Source of the DNA: Suillus spraguei
Taxonomy: Eukaryota; Basidiomycota; Agaricomycetes; Boletales; Suillaceae
Reading direction: 5' to 3'
DNA length: 64,000 bases
Assembly (NCBI GenBank): GCA_016800925.1
Contig: JABCPU010000220.1
Location: 1 to 64,000, forward strand
Shown here: positions 8,812-19,103 of the stretch, in pieces
Position numbering within the stretch: the stretch's first letter is position 1
Layout of the letters: each line of letters opens with the position of its first letter
Notes under the pieces: generated by a model
The model's database searches: none
Seen by the model: the letters and a program-made list of their open reading frames with translations, nothing else
Told to the model about the DNA's origin: nothing
Made by a program: the position numbers and the translations under genes

Positions 8812-10254
8812 TCATATCCACACTGTCGTCAACCAGTTCCGCTTCCCAACAGTAAAGTCTTTTGGAAGATCAAATGTAATAAACGTCTTTGTTTCAACCT
8901 TTTTCCAATCGTGACAAACAGGAAGAACCCTTTTTGCAAATGACCGCGTCCCCTCCAGTCGCGTCAACAAGTAAGCAATGCACGATTTCGGAAGGATAGG
9001 ATCCTTGCGTTCTCCTTGGATCATGGCATAGTTGATGATACCCAAAGAGTAGGCATAGCGATTTGTACTAGTTTTCTCAAAGACGGGGAAAGAAGGGCCT
9101 TCAATCGTCAAGCTACTGATTTTGAATCTATTGCACCGAAACGTTGCACGATCTTGGATAGACGTCATTAGGGCGTTTAATCCGGTGACGAGGTTGACTG
9201 GTATGACGAGGAGGTGTATACGCAGACCCCTGTTTGTCAAAACGAACTCGCGTTTTTCATCTGCTGCATGGCTTCTATCGTAGACCGGATGTCCGACGTA
9301 GCATGCTGGAGCAGAGGGGAATGCAGTGGATAGTCTATGTATCTGTGCGGGTTTTCCAGCCCAGTTCAGGACTGCCGGCTCATTGGATACCTGCATGATT
9401 GCTTCAACAAGCCTGAAAAACGCTCGTTGGGCGCCTTCCCCGTATGCGATTGGAATACTGACATCGAAAATTCCCATGAGGGAATAAGCTACGTCCTCGC
9501 TTCTGGTCGTTGTTCTAGCTGCTGCCCATACCATTCTTCTATCAACCTGGAAAGGACCAGGTACGAAGGCCTGTAGATCTTGTGATGAGATACCGGTAGT
9601 TTCTGTGATGATGTCTAAGATCTGTTGGTTTGGAGCATGATCATCCTTGTCATTTATGCAGGTTGTTAGCGGTGTCCAATTTTTGGAGAAGAATCTTATT
9701 GTCCTGGGAGCGAGTAGCTCTTGTAAAGTCCATCCTCGAGTGAACCACTCGTCATTACCAAATCCGTCTATGGAGGTCGTTTCGGCAAGGTACGCGATAC
9801 AGATGTGCGCGTTGCGATACCACCTAAACATACATCGAAGAGACTCATCCAGCTCGGAGCTGCTGGTCTTATTGATGCAGCACGTGTCTGACCAGACGAG
9901 CTCCACTCCATACATTTTGTTGGCGACATCGCAGAACTTTCTCAACTTTTCCCAGCCTGGCCCATCCAGCGTTTTGCCGCTCACTATGTCTTGAAAGCTT
10001 GGCTCTAGTGAAAACCAGCGGTGCGAAAGTATTCCGTAGTTCAATAGTGCTCTGACCTTCTCTTCGATCGCTGCACTTCTGTCGATCGGGTGATCCTGCA
10101 GATCATCTTCTGTAATGCGGTCGATATGAGGTTGATAAAGACGCCTCAACGCGTCTCTCTCGAGGAGCTTCATATGCGGCAGGTGTAGCATGCGTACAGG
10201 GACTTCATCGAAAACATAACGGCTGAAGGCGTTTTCAACATCGCGAAGTCCCAT
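8812..10254 (-). CDS. HET-domain protein (480 aa)
   Basis: A single-exon minus-strand ORF. The frame is open upstream to 10497 but has no ATG there; the first in-frame ATG (MGLRDVENAF) at 10254 is chosen. HET signatures are GILSHRWF (about residue 75), WSDTCCIN (about 118) and FTRGWTLQELLAP (about 175-185), followed by the usual SLMGIFDV and PIAYGEG stretch. There is no repeat domain in frame, so this is an effector-type HET protein without its own sensor. It is convergent with the WD40-TPR-HET gene (188 bp between stops), and the kinase-fold genes start upstream of it in the opposite direction. It is probably part of the same recognition island; a 5' exon may be missing from the model. Confidence 0.8.
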   Translation of the reverse strand: MGLRDVENAFSRYVFDEVPVRMLHLPHMKLLERDALRRLYQPHIDRITEDDLQDHPIDRSAAIEEKVRALLNYGILSHRWFSLEPSFQDIVSGKTLDGPGWEKLRKFCDVANKMYGVELVWSDTCCINKTSSSELDESLRCMFRWYRNAHICIAYLAETTSIDGFGNDEWFTRGWTLQELLAPRTIRFFSKNWTPLTTCINDKDDHAPNQQILDIITETTGISSQDLQAFVPGPFQVDRRMVWAAARTTTRSEDVAYSLMGIFDVSIPIAYGEGAQRAFFRLVEAIMQVSNEPAVLNWAGKPAQIHRLSTAFPSAPACYVGHPVYDRSHAADEKREFVLTNRGLRIHLLVIPVNLVTGLNALMTSIQDRATFRCNRFKISSLTIEGPSFPVFEKTSTNRYAYSLGIINYAMIQGERKDPILPKSCIAYLLTRLEGTRSFAKRVLPVCHDWKKVETKTFITFDLPKDFTVGKRNWLTTVWI

Positions 10255-10855
10255 AGCCCTAGCTATTGTCAGGCTCGAATAGAATTCTACATTTCCATGA
10301 CTCACTCCTTGTCCAGGACGACTTGGTTGACGTGTAGACACGCAAGGATCGTTAGGGATTGTCCCAAGTTTCGGATCAAAGTAGCTGATGGACGCTGTGT
10401 ACTTTTCAGCAGTGAGCAGTGAGCACAGTACAGTGTTGGTAGTAAGTACTGGTAAATTTGTCACAGATAACGTTAGCGGTGGGCGCTGCCGGCACACCGA
10501 TGCCCATCATGAATCCGTGAGGCTGTGTCCGGTTCAGGTCACCAACTTGGCCTTGCTTTAGTGTTCCTTTCTAATCCTTGATACCTGGCATAGTGGTAGT
10601 GACCTTGTCACAGACTCGGACTCACGTTTTTTCACTTTGGGCGCCGACTGTAAGTTAGTGGTTCGCTTTGTGACTGATACTTTCCAGAGCCCTACCAAAT
10701 ATGATAAGCTGATGTAGATCTCCATAGCATTGACTGTGCCGCAAGCTCTCACTGCGCCTTTTCGTAATCATGAGGTGAGTTGCCAACTGGGGGTGGCCGC
10801 CTGTCCGAAATAGCTACAGCTTATTCATTTTACAAGTTCCAATCCACTCTCAACC
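10255..10855. other. Divergent intergenic region between HET gene and kinase gene
   Basis: About 600 bp lie between the HET gene start (minus) and the first kinase-like coding sequence (plus). An ATG followed by a good donor (ATGAG|gtgagt near 10769) could be a short first exon of the kinase gene. Otherwise no feature is recognised. Confidence 0.35.
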
Positions 10856-12078
10856 TTGCCCAACCTCACGAACCAAATTACTCGCAAGGATTCATATCCG
10901 CAACATGGAGCATTTGGAAATGCGTTGCGATGTGTTTGGCGCCCTGACCTGTCCACGCCCACGGAACTTCTTGAGGTACGAGACTTGTTAGTGGGCGCAT
11001 GTGGAATTCGAGTCGTCCTGATCTCTAATGCAGGTTGCAGTAAAGACTATAAAAGTGCCTCCTGAGAGAAGAAATGAAATCGTTAGTCTATCTGTAATGA
11101 TAGCTTCAAAAATTTTAATCGTCCTACAGATACGCCAGGAATTAATCACTTGGAAACGATTGAACCATGAAAACATAGCTCGGCTCCTTGGAGTCGCATC
11201 GGGATTTGGCGATCCGACCACGTCCATTTCCATGGTGTCCATTTGGTTTGCAAACGGGACGCTCACTACTTTTCTTGCTAGTCAGCGCGATACATTTGAT
11301 CAAAGGCAACGATTGGAGCTTGTAAGTATTCAAGCGGAAAAGATGACCACATGAATACTCATTATTATCTCAAGCTCCAAGGCATTGCAGCTGGTGTGCT
11401 TTACTGTATGAACATGCTTGCTCGCATGCCGTTTAGAAACTCATTTGCTACTTCTCATTGTGATAGTACACACATCTGGGGTGGTGCACGGTAACCTTTC
11501 GGGTGTAAGCTGAGTCTTGCCACGCTGTGCTTACCGTGCTCACGACCTCGAACAGAATAATGTGTTGATTGATAGCCGAGGTAAAGCATGCCTCACAGAC
11601 TTTGGTCTTTCCACTGTATGTGGAGGTTTAGCGCAACGTGCCGCGTACATTGGAAGCCCCGGAAGCCCTGGAGCTATCCGTTGGGCTGCTCCGGAGCTCA
11701 TCATTGGCGTTGGTCAGCATTCTACCTTTCAAAGTGACATATATTCCTTTGGCAGTATTATGCTGCAGGTAGGCTTTAGTTCATAGGACGGATATCTAAA
11801 GTTGATACGTGCTTATAAAGGTACTCTCTGGCGAACTTCCATGGTCAGAAGTAACTGTCGAGCACCTTATTATCAAAAAACTCACCGATAGGCAAATTCC
11901 AAGACGACCTTCGAGTGTTTCTCAAAACCATTGGGCTTTCATTCGGAAGTGTTGGTCGCCAGCTCATCGATCCTCTCGTCCATCTGCCTCCCAAATCGAC
12001 GACTTTCTGAAGACCACTCAAATACATGGCAAGATAGATCTCTTCTGTCGTCAACAATATAATAATTCGGCATTTTAG
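10856..12078 (+). CDS. Protein kinase-fold protein with altered catalytic loop (start uncertain)
   Basis: Seven exons rebuilt from frame and splice sites: to 10975, 11034-11081, 11130-11321, 11375-11405, 11467-11504, 11556-11768, 11821-12078. Kinase landmarks in order are a glycine-loop-like HGAFGNALRC, VAVKTIK (the ATP-anchoring Lys is kept), NHENIARLLG, LYLHTSGVVHGNLSG, NNVLIDSRGKA, LTDFGLS (DFG kept), WAAPE, SDIYSFG and LPWSE. The catalytic loop reads HGN where active kinases have HRD, so the catalytic Asp is Asn, while Lys and DFG remain. It is therefore a likely weak or inactive member of the large agaricomycete tyrosine-kinase-like expansion. The true ATG is not settled. It is followed only about 30-40 bp later by a second kinase-fold coding region. 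Confidence 0.7.
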
Positions 12079-12109
12079 TCTGGCGCAACCCTCATTCAAC
12101 CTTTGCTGA

Positions 12110-13544
12110 TGCCGTAGGATCCATGATTCGTCGGATTATCACACGAATAGCTGGTCTAGCACTTTTAACCTACCGAAGCCCAAAAGTGATGGAGCTCCCC
12201 GACTTTTGAACAGCGGTGCAACAAACCCTGCAGTCATACGCGACGACACCAGGAACAAAGATTTTGATGTTGAGAATTTGTATGTGATTTTATTTTTGTG
12301 AACCAAAGGGCTAATGGACATTGTGCAGGAATGAACATCCTATCGTCCACCAGAATGCTGACACCAATCAACAGAACTCGTCAAATATTACCAGCACGTC
12401 CACGCGTCCTAATTTAGAAAAGAAGGCCAAACCCCAGGCTTTTGAGGGTGATTTAGTTAACCAGATTATTCGACTTCATGATTTTCCGGTAGCGACCGGA
12501 GGTTTTCGTGACATTTGGCACTGTGTCCATCATCGCGCTGGTTCAGGGAAAGTGCAGGTATGTCACATGTGCACCGCTATCATCAGTTATTGACTTACTT
12601 CGCCTATAGGTCGCTGTTCAGGTGATACATCTTGATCCCACACAACCTGAGTTGCGAACAAAGCTACTTAGGCGGCATCAAAAGTGGCTCAAACTTGAGC
12701 AAAGAAACCTTGTCTGCTTCTTTGGCCTCACCTCCAGTTTCGGTGTCCTTCCGGCCTTGGTTACTACGTGGATGAGCCATGGAACTTTAACTCAATATTT
12801 GAACAAACAATACCCATTTCTTTCGACATTTGCCAAATTTTCCCTTGTTCGTGTTTTAGTAGCAGCTATACTGTGCATCCTGATGATGGCGTTACACAGG
12901 CAAACGACATTATAAGTGGACTCTGTTACAGTTCGTTCCCTACGTTCTTTTAGTGGCAGCTACTTAATCGAGTCAAATAGTCCACTCCCAAAATATCGTA
13001 CACGGACATTTAACTGGCGTGAGTGCTACGATTGTATGCTGGAGGGATGCGCCGTACTGACGTCTCATCAGTTCAACGTGATGATTGATGAGAGTGGAAG
13101 GGCTTGTTTGGCCAATTACGACCTCGCGGACTTACTTGTTGCACATTATTCTGTGGTTCAAGAGCCAAGATGGAGCGATCCTGAGTTGATCTGTGGGGAT
13201 AAGTCCGAACTACCCACGGTGACAGCTGATGTCTATGCCTTTGGCTGTCTTATGCTTCAGGTGAGTTCACAGTCTGCAGTCACGTGTGTAGTTTTGACTA
13301 GTACACCAAGATACTGGTAGGGAAACTGCCCTATTGGTGGATCCGGAACGCCCGTGTGGTCTTAGCAAAGTACGATAACCAGCTACCGATGCAGGATGAC
13401 CCCGACGTTCCCAAGATCGAAGAATGCTACAAAGAATTTCTTAAACGATGCTGGGCTCCTAGCCACTCCCGCGCATCGAGCGCTGAAGTAGCTGAATTTG
13501 TGACTGCTCAGCTTCGCGTATTGGACGAGTCCCAGCACCGGTGA
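12110..13544 (+). CDS. Pseudokinase (kinase-fold, catalytic motifs lost)
   Basis: Coding segments are about 12118-12279, 12329-12557, 12610 to about 12930, about 13072-13260 and 13311-13544; middle exon borders are approximate. Recognisable kinase blocks are ATGGFRDIWHCV (glycine loop), VAVQVIHLD, WMSHGTLTQYL, VMIDESGRACLANYDL, WSDPELICGD, TADVYAFGCLMLQ and VGKLPYWW. The VAVK lysine is Gln, the HRD region is degenerate and DFG is replaced by NYD. All three catalytic elements are gone while fold-stabilising segments persist, which suggests a scaffold or sensor role rather than decay. The frame is open from 12110 with no clear ATG, and the preceding kinase gene ends at 12078. A single tandem-kinase transcript is possible, though I found no splice pair that joins the frames. 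Confidence 0.65.
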
Positions 13545-14269
13545 TAGCTCCGTTGAAGAACGACATCAAAAAGTTCGCTTGGTTTTGATTCAGTTGAAGC
13601 TTTTCCTTTTCCTTTCAGCAACGAGCCAGGTCTCACGATAACGCACTCGTTCTCTCTCGGATCCTATAGTTCAGCAGCTTGTTTTATTTCCGCCCCATCT
13701 TCGCTATATGGACTACCATTATTACCAACCATTGGCAACTCCATTCACATGGAGCGACGTATAAATATCTGCATATAGTGCTCGGACTTAGCCCAGCTTT
13801 AGCGTCGCATTCATATTTTTATCCGCTTCAGTTCTAGCCGTCGAAACTGGATTCTTGCTCAATTGTGACAATTATATATACATAAGTAGTGGTTAGTACT
13901 CTACATGCCTCTGTTGAAAATATATGTAGATCCTGCTTGGCTCGTGGGGTACTCATTTAACCTTAGATGTGTTCCTACTATGCTAATGTCATACGAACCA
14001 GCACGGCTTGTTTGAGTGCTGTGGACGACGGGCCAGCATCTGCCGATGAGACTAGTGTCAACTTGTGCTTGTCCATCTACGACGTGATATAGATAACAAT
14101 AAAAATACGGGTTACAGTGTAGATCGTGACTATCATGAATCGTAAAGATCAGGTTATAGACTCCTATATATGTATACAAGGGATGGGGTGAAATCAACGT
14201 TTATCGACCAATGCTTCTCCGCGCTTTGCACTATCGTACACCCAGACGTAATGAGAGGAAGTAACCATC
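13545..14269. other. Intergenic region, convergent 3' ends
   Basis: It lies between the stop of the pseudokinase (plus) and the stop of the C2H2 factor (minus). Pyrimidine-rich around 13600-13620, AT-rich around 13860-13930. No gene seen. Confidence 0.5.
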
Positions 14270-15287
14270 TTAAGGACTCTTGTGGATGCGCATGTGCTGG
14301 TTCAAGTTGTCACGGCGGCTGAACTCCCTTTCGCATCCCCCGATCGGGCACACCCACGCTGTATCAGTTAAGATACGCGAGTCACTTTAGAATGCGGAAA
14401 AAATACAGAAAGTATTCCTCACGTTTATCGTTTGTATGAATGGACCGGATGTGCCTTTTGAGGTGCTCGCTTCTAACAAAACACTTGCTGCAGCCATCGA
14501 CGTGGCAGGTATATGTCCTAGTGCCCCTCTTCGACCTGTCCTTGCTGCGTGCATAGACCGGCTCCCCCGAAGAGACTGGGACTTTGCGTCCGCGGGACTT
14601 CTTTGTCAGGTTTGGAACAGGGATTGGAAGACTGACGTCGTGACGTCTGCGACGACGAGACGGCGGCGGTAGGGCCTGGAATAGGGGTGAATTTGGACCA
14701 GCTGAGCGGCAGATAGGAGAGTCAGACGTGTCAGAGGGGCAATACACGTCTCCCTCACTTTCGGCGTCAGAGTCTTCTGCGAATGGCTGATCCCCCTGAG
14801 GTTGCCAATGAGGAGCACTGCTAGGAAGAGCAGGCATAGAAAGGGGATTGTCCGAGCTGGGCTGTGGCAGCATGGATGATGTATATGATCCGTTGGGGAC
14901 GATAACATCCGACATACACACGGTGCGAGGAGGAGGTTGTTCCATCTGGGGCGAAAGGCGTTCAACACGGGGGAAGCACAAAGCATTGAACTGTCCCTCC
15001 TCGCTACTACCGAACCACTGGGGTGAAGAGGTACTAAGCCCGTATTGATACTCCTGTCCATGTGCTGAGGGCTGGAGTTCGAAGTAGTCAGATGTAGGAG
15101 AGCTAGTAGAGCTGCTGCCGATGCTCGGGGACATTGTATTGAAATCCAAGTGGTATCCGAGTCCGACATCGGTGTCATACATTGTGGAATAGTTGTTAGG
15201 GGCATAAGAAGTGTCAGCCATCCATAGCTCGGAGCTGCCGTCAGGACTGGAGATATCGTCAGGGAACATCCCAGCAAATTCAGTCAT
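14270..15287 (-). CDS. C2H2 zinc-finger transcription factor (317 aa)
   Basis: Two exons on the minus strand: 15287-14423 and 14358-14270, with a 64-bp GT-AG intron inside the linker between the fingers. The start is the first ATG (MTEFAGMFPDD); the frame runs a little further upstream without an ATG. The N-terminal two thirds is Ser/Pro-rich and low complexity (likely an activation region). A basic patch (SRRRRRHD, KKSRGRK) precedes two C-terminal C2H2 fingers: CHVDGCSKCFVRSEHLKRH and CPIGGCEREFSRRDNLNQH, joined by a HTNDKPW linker. This pair resembles the Msn2/4-like two-finger class of fungal regulators. It should be nuclear and bind DNA; target genes are unknown. It is divergent from the Opi1-family gene, sharing a 795-bp upstream region. 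Confidence 0.85.
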
Positions 15288-15731
15288 GACGGATGTCGTG
15301 CTGCACAAGATATAAGGTGCAGTCGAGGGTATTGTGTACCAACCAAATAACTAGAAACGAGTATAAGTACTCGGTCTGGGAATCAATTGAATGGGAGTCC
15401 ATGTTCGCCGAGCCTACCGGTTTGGAACAATTATATAGCGGTGGCTGGCATAGCCTGGAGTCATTCGGTCACTTACAAAGCCGCTGAGATCTAAATCAAT
15501 ACATTGATCTAAGGTGAAACATTCAAAGGACTTTGGGGTGCATATCTAATTTGTCATTGACTTACTAGGGCAGTAAGACTCTTCGGAACTTAAATACTAT
15601 CAGAGTCGCAATCGTCCCGTCCACGGAAACAAATGAGAAACGACCTTAACTGAGAAAACTCACCGAATATTCAGCATCCTTGGTCAAAGTACTTGACAAG
15701 CACTGAAGGTTTTATGCATGAAACACTTTGG

Positions 15732-15752
15732 CACGTGAAAAAATCGCACGTG
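15732..15752. promoter_or_regulatory. Paired CACGTG E-boxes
   Basis: Two perfect CACGTG palindromes (15732-15737 and 15747-15752) have starts 15 bp apart, and the first is followed by AAAAA. The palindrome is a bHLH-factor core site. It lies 331 bp and more upstream of the Opi1-family ATG. Confidence 0.5.
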
Positions 15753-15966
15753 TTTGGTACTATGTGTTGTACCCCTCTCAGTGGACGATTAGTTGATCGG
15801 CAAGTCCTCGATATGAGATATGAGTTCAAATGATCAATTGTATCTCATGAGAGGTACGTGTTTTCTCGTTACACTTTGAGAGTCTTGTCGCCGAGAGTCG
15901 GTATAGTCAGTGACAGCCACTGACATCGAATGCCGCGGTAGTATTTGCACATGGTCAGATGATTAA

Positions 15967-16013
15967 CACGTGAAAACGTGTACCCCAATGTGATAATTGT
16001 TGGGCTGCACGTG
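15967..16013. promoter_or_regulatory. Two further CACGTG E-boxes near the Opi1-family start
   Basis: CACGTGAAAA at 15967 is followed a few bases on by ACGTG, and a further CACGTG lies at 16008, 70 bp before the ATG. The position is proximal-promoter or 5' UTR. Confidence 0.5.
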
Positions 16014-16082
16014 CAATCATCTCTTCTCCAGCTTTAGTCTCTCGCTTTCCCCGACAATATTCCATCGTCAAAATCGCTCTTG

Positions 16083-18199
16083 ATGATGTGCGAAAAGTTT
16101 TCATCGCCGTCTTCAACTGTGAGCAAACATACGGCATTTCAAGACGAGGACGAGAGTGTGCGCATTGCCGTGAGCGCACTAGGCGATATGAGGAATGGTG
16201 CCAGAGCTTCTGGAAGCAATGGTGAGTAGACTTCACACATTCAACAACCATGATCCAAATGGCACACATGAGCCCAAACTCCTGCAACAACTTCAACCGC
16301 GCTATCAGCCCCATCCCCTTCTCTGCCCACAGATATGACCTCTCCAGATTTTGTGGCCAGAGTCTCAAATTTTCCGCTTTTCAACACTGCTTTGCGAGCA
16401 TATGAACACGGTAAAGCCAGTTCGCGCGTCGTCAAGGTGAGCTTCTCGAAGTTTATACGCGTCTATCATTGACCCCAATCATTATTTAGTACGGTGCCGA
16501 GATGATGGAATCATCAGTGAAGACCATATCCCGTCCTGTAATCGATAGACTACCGGTTGATGTCAATCAACTAGACGAATTCGCCTGTAGGCAACTCGAC
16601 AAGGTAAGTACTTTTTTGTACTTAAGATCAGCTTATCTTGATTAATTTTCGCAGCTCGGTAAATATCGTCACCCATCAAGTACTGACCTCGAACAGATGC
16701 AAGTTGATGAGATATCCCGAGAGCGAATACTTAGGGAAGGGCAGAGTAGTCGGGATTATTTCAGCTCACGACAAGCACACGAAGGCAGGGACCCACAACC
16801 ATGTAATTCCAACATCATTCTTTTATCATATTATCTCATCTGTCATTTTTAGCCCGTAGTCAATCCCCCGTTCCTCCGGACTCGAACGATAACAAAACAC
16901 CCGCCTCACAAAATCAAATTACCCCAACTCCCGGCCTTCAAGGTCAGCAAGTGGCGCAGAGGAGTCGCTGGCAAGCTGTCCTTTTAGAAGCAGGAGGGAT
17001 CAGTGCTGCCGTAAGCGAAGAAAGTATGCGGCGTCTCAAATACTGCCTACAATGGCTCCAGGTTTGTCTTTCGATTTTCCTTCAGATCCCATACACATGT
17101 GATTTCCCGCCAGTACGCCACATCGCACATCGATGCACAGATCCTCATTCTCAGAGATTTTATCGAATCCTTACATTCGCCGGACTCTTCATCTGACACC
17201 GATACCCTTATCTCACCCACTCATATGCGAACGCTGACTGACGTTCGTCGTGATATTGTGCAAACCATTCGTCAAGTGGTTGATATTGTAAGCAAATATG
17301 CCGGCAGTGCTCTGCCGGAGCCTGCTCGGTCACGTGTCAGGGGCTTTATCTTGCATCTACCTCAGCGCTGGGCAACTGCAAGTGTTAATCCAGCTCCTGG
17401 TATGGCAGATGGCGCCCCAGGCGCTAATTCAGTGGTTGGCGCTGCTGCTGGCGGCGCTGGATCTACGAGACGTGCACGGACCACCAGACACCACAAGGAA
17501 CGCAGCGCTGGTGGTCCTGATCGCTCCCAAGCATGTACACCTGTATCCTCTCGTGCATCATCTCCTTTGGCCTCCACACGCGTGGGCTTACGGCCAACGA
17601 CAAGTGCTGCAACCCAGGCTGCACAGCGTGTTTTGGCACTCGCTACAGAAAGTCTAGACATGATGCGTGGGGTTACCGGTGTCGTTAAGGACAGTCTGGA
17701 CCGTGCTGATGCGTATGTCAAGTCCGTTTACATAATGCTCTTGTTAAATGATGGATTTTCCAGATGGGTTGAGCGTCTGCGCATTGTTGGCTTACAACGC
17801 CAGCAACTTCATGATGATTCAGAGCCCTCTGATCCTGCCTCATCACTATTCGCACAACACCGAAGGGAGGATTCTATTCCAGGTCTTTCATCCACTTGCT
17901 CAACCCCATTCTCTTCTATACCCTCCACGCCTGCTGCTAATTATTCTGCACCAGCAACACCCGCTGCTTATTCCTCTTCTGATGCCCTTGGAATGGGTCT
18001 CCGGTTGGGCGAGGCGAGCACTCGAACATCATTGAGCGAGCTCCAACTCGATGGAGAAACCTACGAAACGGCGCGTAGTGTACCCAAAAAATTATGCGAA
18101 GGAGAGCCGCAACGACGCAAACCCGATCGTATATGGGAGAGGCAGAGCCCCGACGATGCTTCATCGAGCAAAGATGGAATGATAGTGGTCGATGTATGA
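16083..18199 (+). CDS. Opi1-family transcription regulator (582 aa)
   Basis: Seven exons join in frame: 16083-16221, 16333-16436, 16490-16603, 16655-16802, 16853-17061, 17114-17712, 17764-18199. Family blocks are the N-terminal MESSVKTISRPVIDRLPVD and LDEFACRQLDKL, then RWQAVLLEAGGISAAVSEES, RRLKYCLQWLQYA and HIDAQILILRDFI. Next come DVRRDIVQTIRQVVDIVSKY and RVRGFILHLPQRW. A Gly/Ala and Ser-rich region and a helical segment (ESLDMMRGVTGVVKDSL) follow, with a Ser/Pro-rich tail. In yeast, Opi1 is an ER-tethered phosphatidic-acid sensor that represses inositol/phospholipid genes in the nucleus; the basidiomycete role is inferred. The start ATG is the first of a Met-Met pair in exon 1. No frame break was found. 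Confidence 0.85.
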
Positions 18200-18482
18200 G
18201 GATCGGTATGGTTTTTCTTCCAATATTTTTTATATACATGAACTTCCTATGAAGCTCCTTATTTAGTTACGCGCTTGCACGGGTGCTGGCTGGATCTCTA
18301 ATCGTCTTGTATACGTGACGCAATTGTAGTACTTGGTATTATTCACTCTAATTTATTGCAAAGTTCGACTAGGTCGCCTGCAGGTTGTCACACCCAAAGC
18401 AGGTTGCACATCATCATGACACAACATAACATAGGGGCCACCAATAACCGAGTAGCGAAAATAGGGGTGACGATTTCACCAA

Positions 18483-18966
18483 ATGTCAGCTCGTGAACCT
18501 CGCACTCACCCCAGCCTCCCCCGTATCAAGCTCGAGCTGAGTGAGGATGCGTTAAAATCCATCAACGCGCATCTCCTCGAGCTCGACGTCGTCAAAAACA
18601 CCGAGGCCGCCCATTTTTCACCCATGTTCTCAATCTACGCAACCACCGTCCTGCTCGCAGCTATCATAGCGGCGTGCCCGGATCTCCTTGATCAAAGGTA
18701 TGCACGCGTGGAAGCAGCTATGCAAGTGCTGTGCCAGAACTCGAGACTGCAAGAGGATTTGAGAGAGGCGATTGAGAAGAAGGATTTTACGAATGTGTTG
18801 AATATTGGTGTGTCATGCTGGTTCTTTGTTTCGTTGTTGGAAAGCTGAGACAGATTGAAATCATGTAGAGATATTGCAGAAACCCGCCCGGGCGAATAGT
18901 ATGTTTTGTTGCTCAACAAACCCGCTCGTTTCAAACATGTCTTTCGGAACTAGTGCGTGTGCGTAA
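18483..18966 (+). CDS. Small hypothetical protein (about 140 aa)
   Basis: Two exons, 18483-18807 and 18869-18966, joined by a GT-AG intron that keeps frame (140 aa). The N-terminus is polar (RTHPSLPRIKLELSEDALK). The middle has a hydrophobic helix (FSIYATTVLLAAIIAACPDL) that could be a single membrane span or a buried helix, then charged helices (EAAMQVLCQNSRLQEDL). I do not recognise the family. The 3' exon boundary and stop are less certain than the first exon. It is convergent with the ABC-F gene. Confidence 0.5.
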
Positions 18967-19103
18967 CAGGAGAACGTTATAGGACAACACAAATGCAACC
19001 ACGGCAGGACTGAGGAGAATGAGTTGTGAAATGATGTAAGAGTACACATGCGGTATGCGAATCAATGTTCCAGGTCGGAATGGTAATACAATGTATGCAC
19101 CCG

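Larger units (their letters stand above)
15288..16082. promoter_or_regulatory. Divergent promoter region between C2H2 factor and Opi1-family gene
   Basis: No ORF of substance. It holds four perfect CACGTG E-boxes (15732, 15747, 15967, 16008), two of them in the extended form CACGTGAAAA. E-box sequences of the form CATGTGAAA are the bHLH (Ino2/Ino4) sites through which yeast Opi1 acts, so the placement is suggestive; the link is inference. Confidence 0.5.

Noticed and set aside
9337..9994. Plus-strand ORFs inside the HET gene
   Set aside because: Antisense shadows of the minus-strand HET coding sequence, with no domains of their own.
12048..12117. Intron joining the two kinase-fold genes (donor near 12048, acceptor at 12117)
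   Set aside because: The branch point and acceptor look good, but the donor is weak and the phases do not match, so a fused CDS was not called.
15955..16435. Minus-strand ORFs over the first exons of the Opi1-family gene
   Set aside because: The plus strand gives a seven-exon in-frame model with clear family motifs; the antisense ORFs have no recognisable content.
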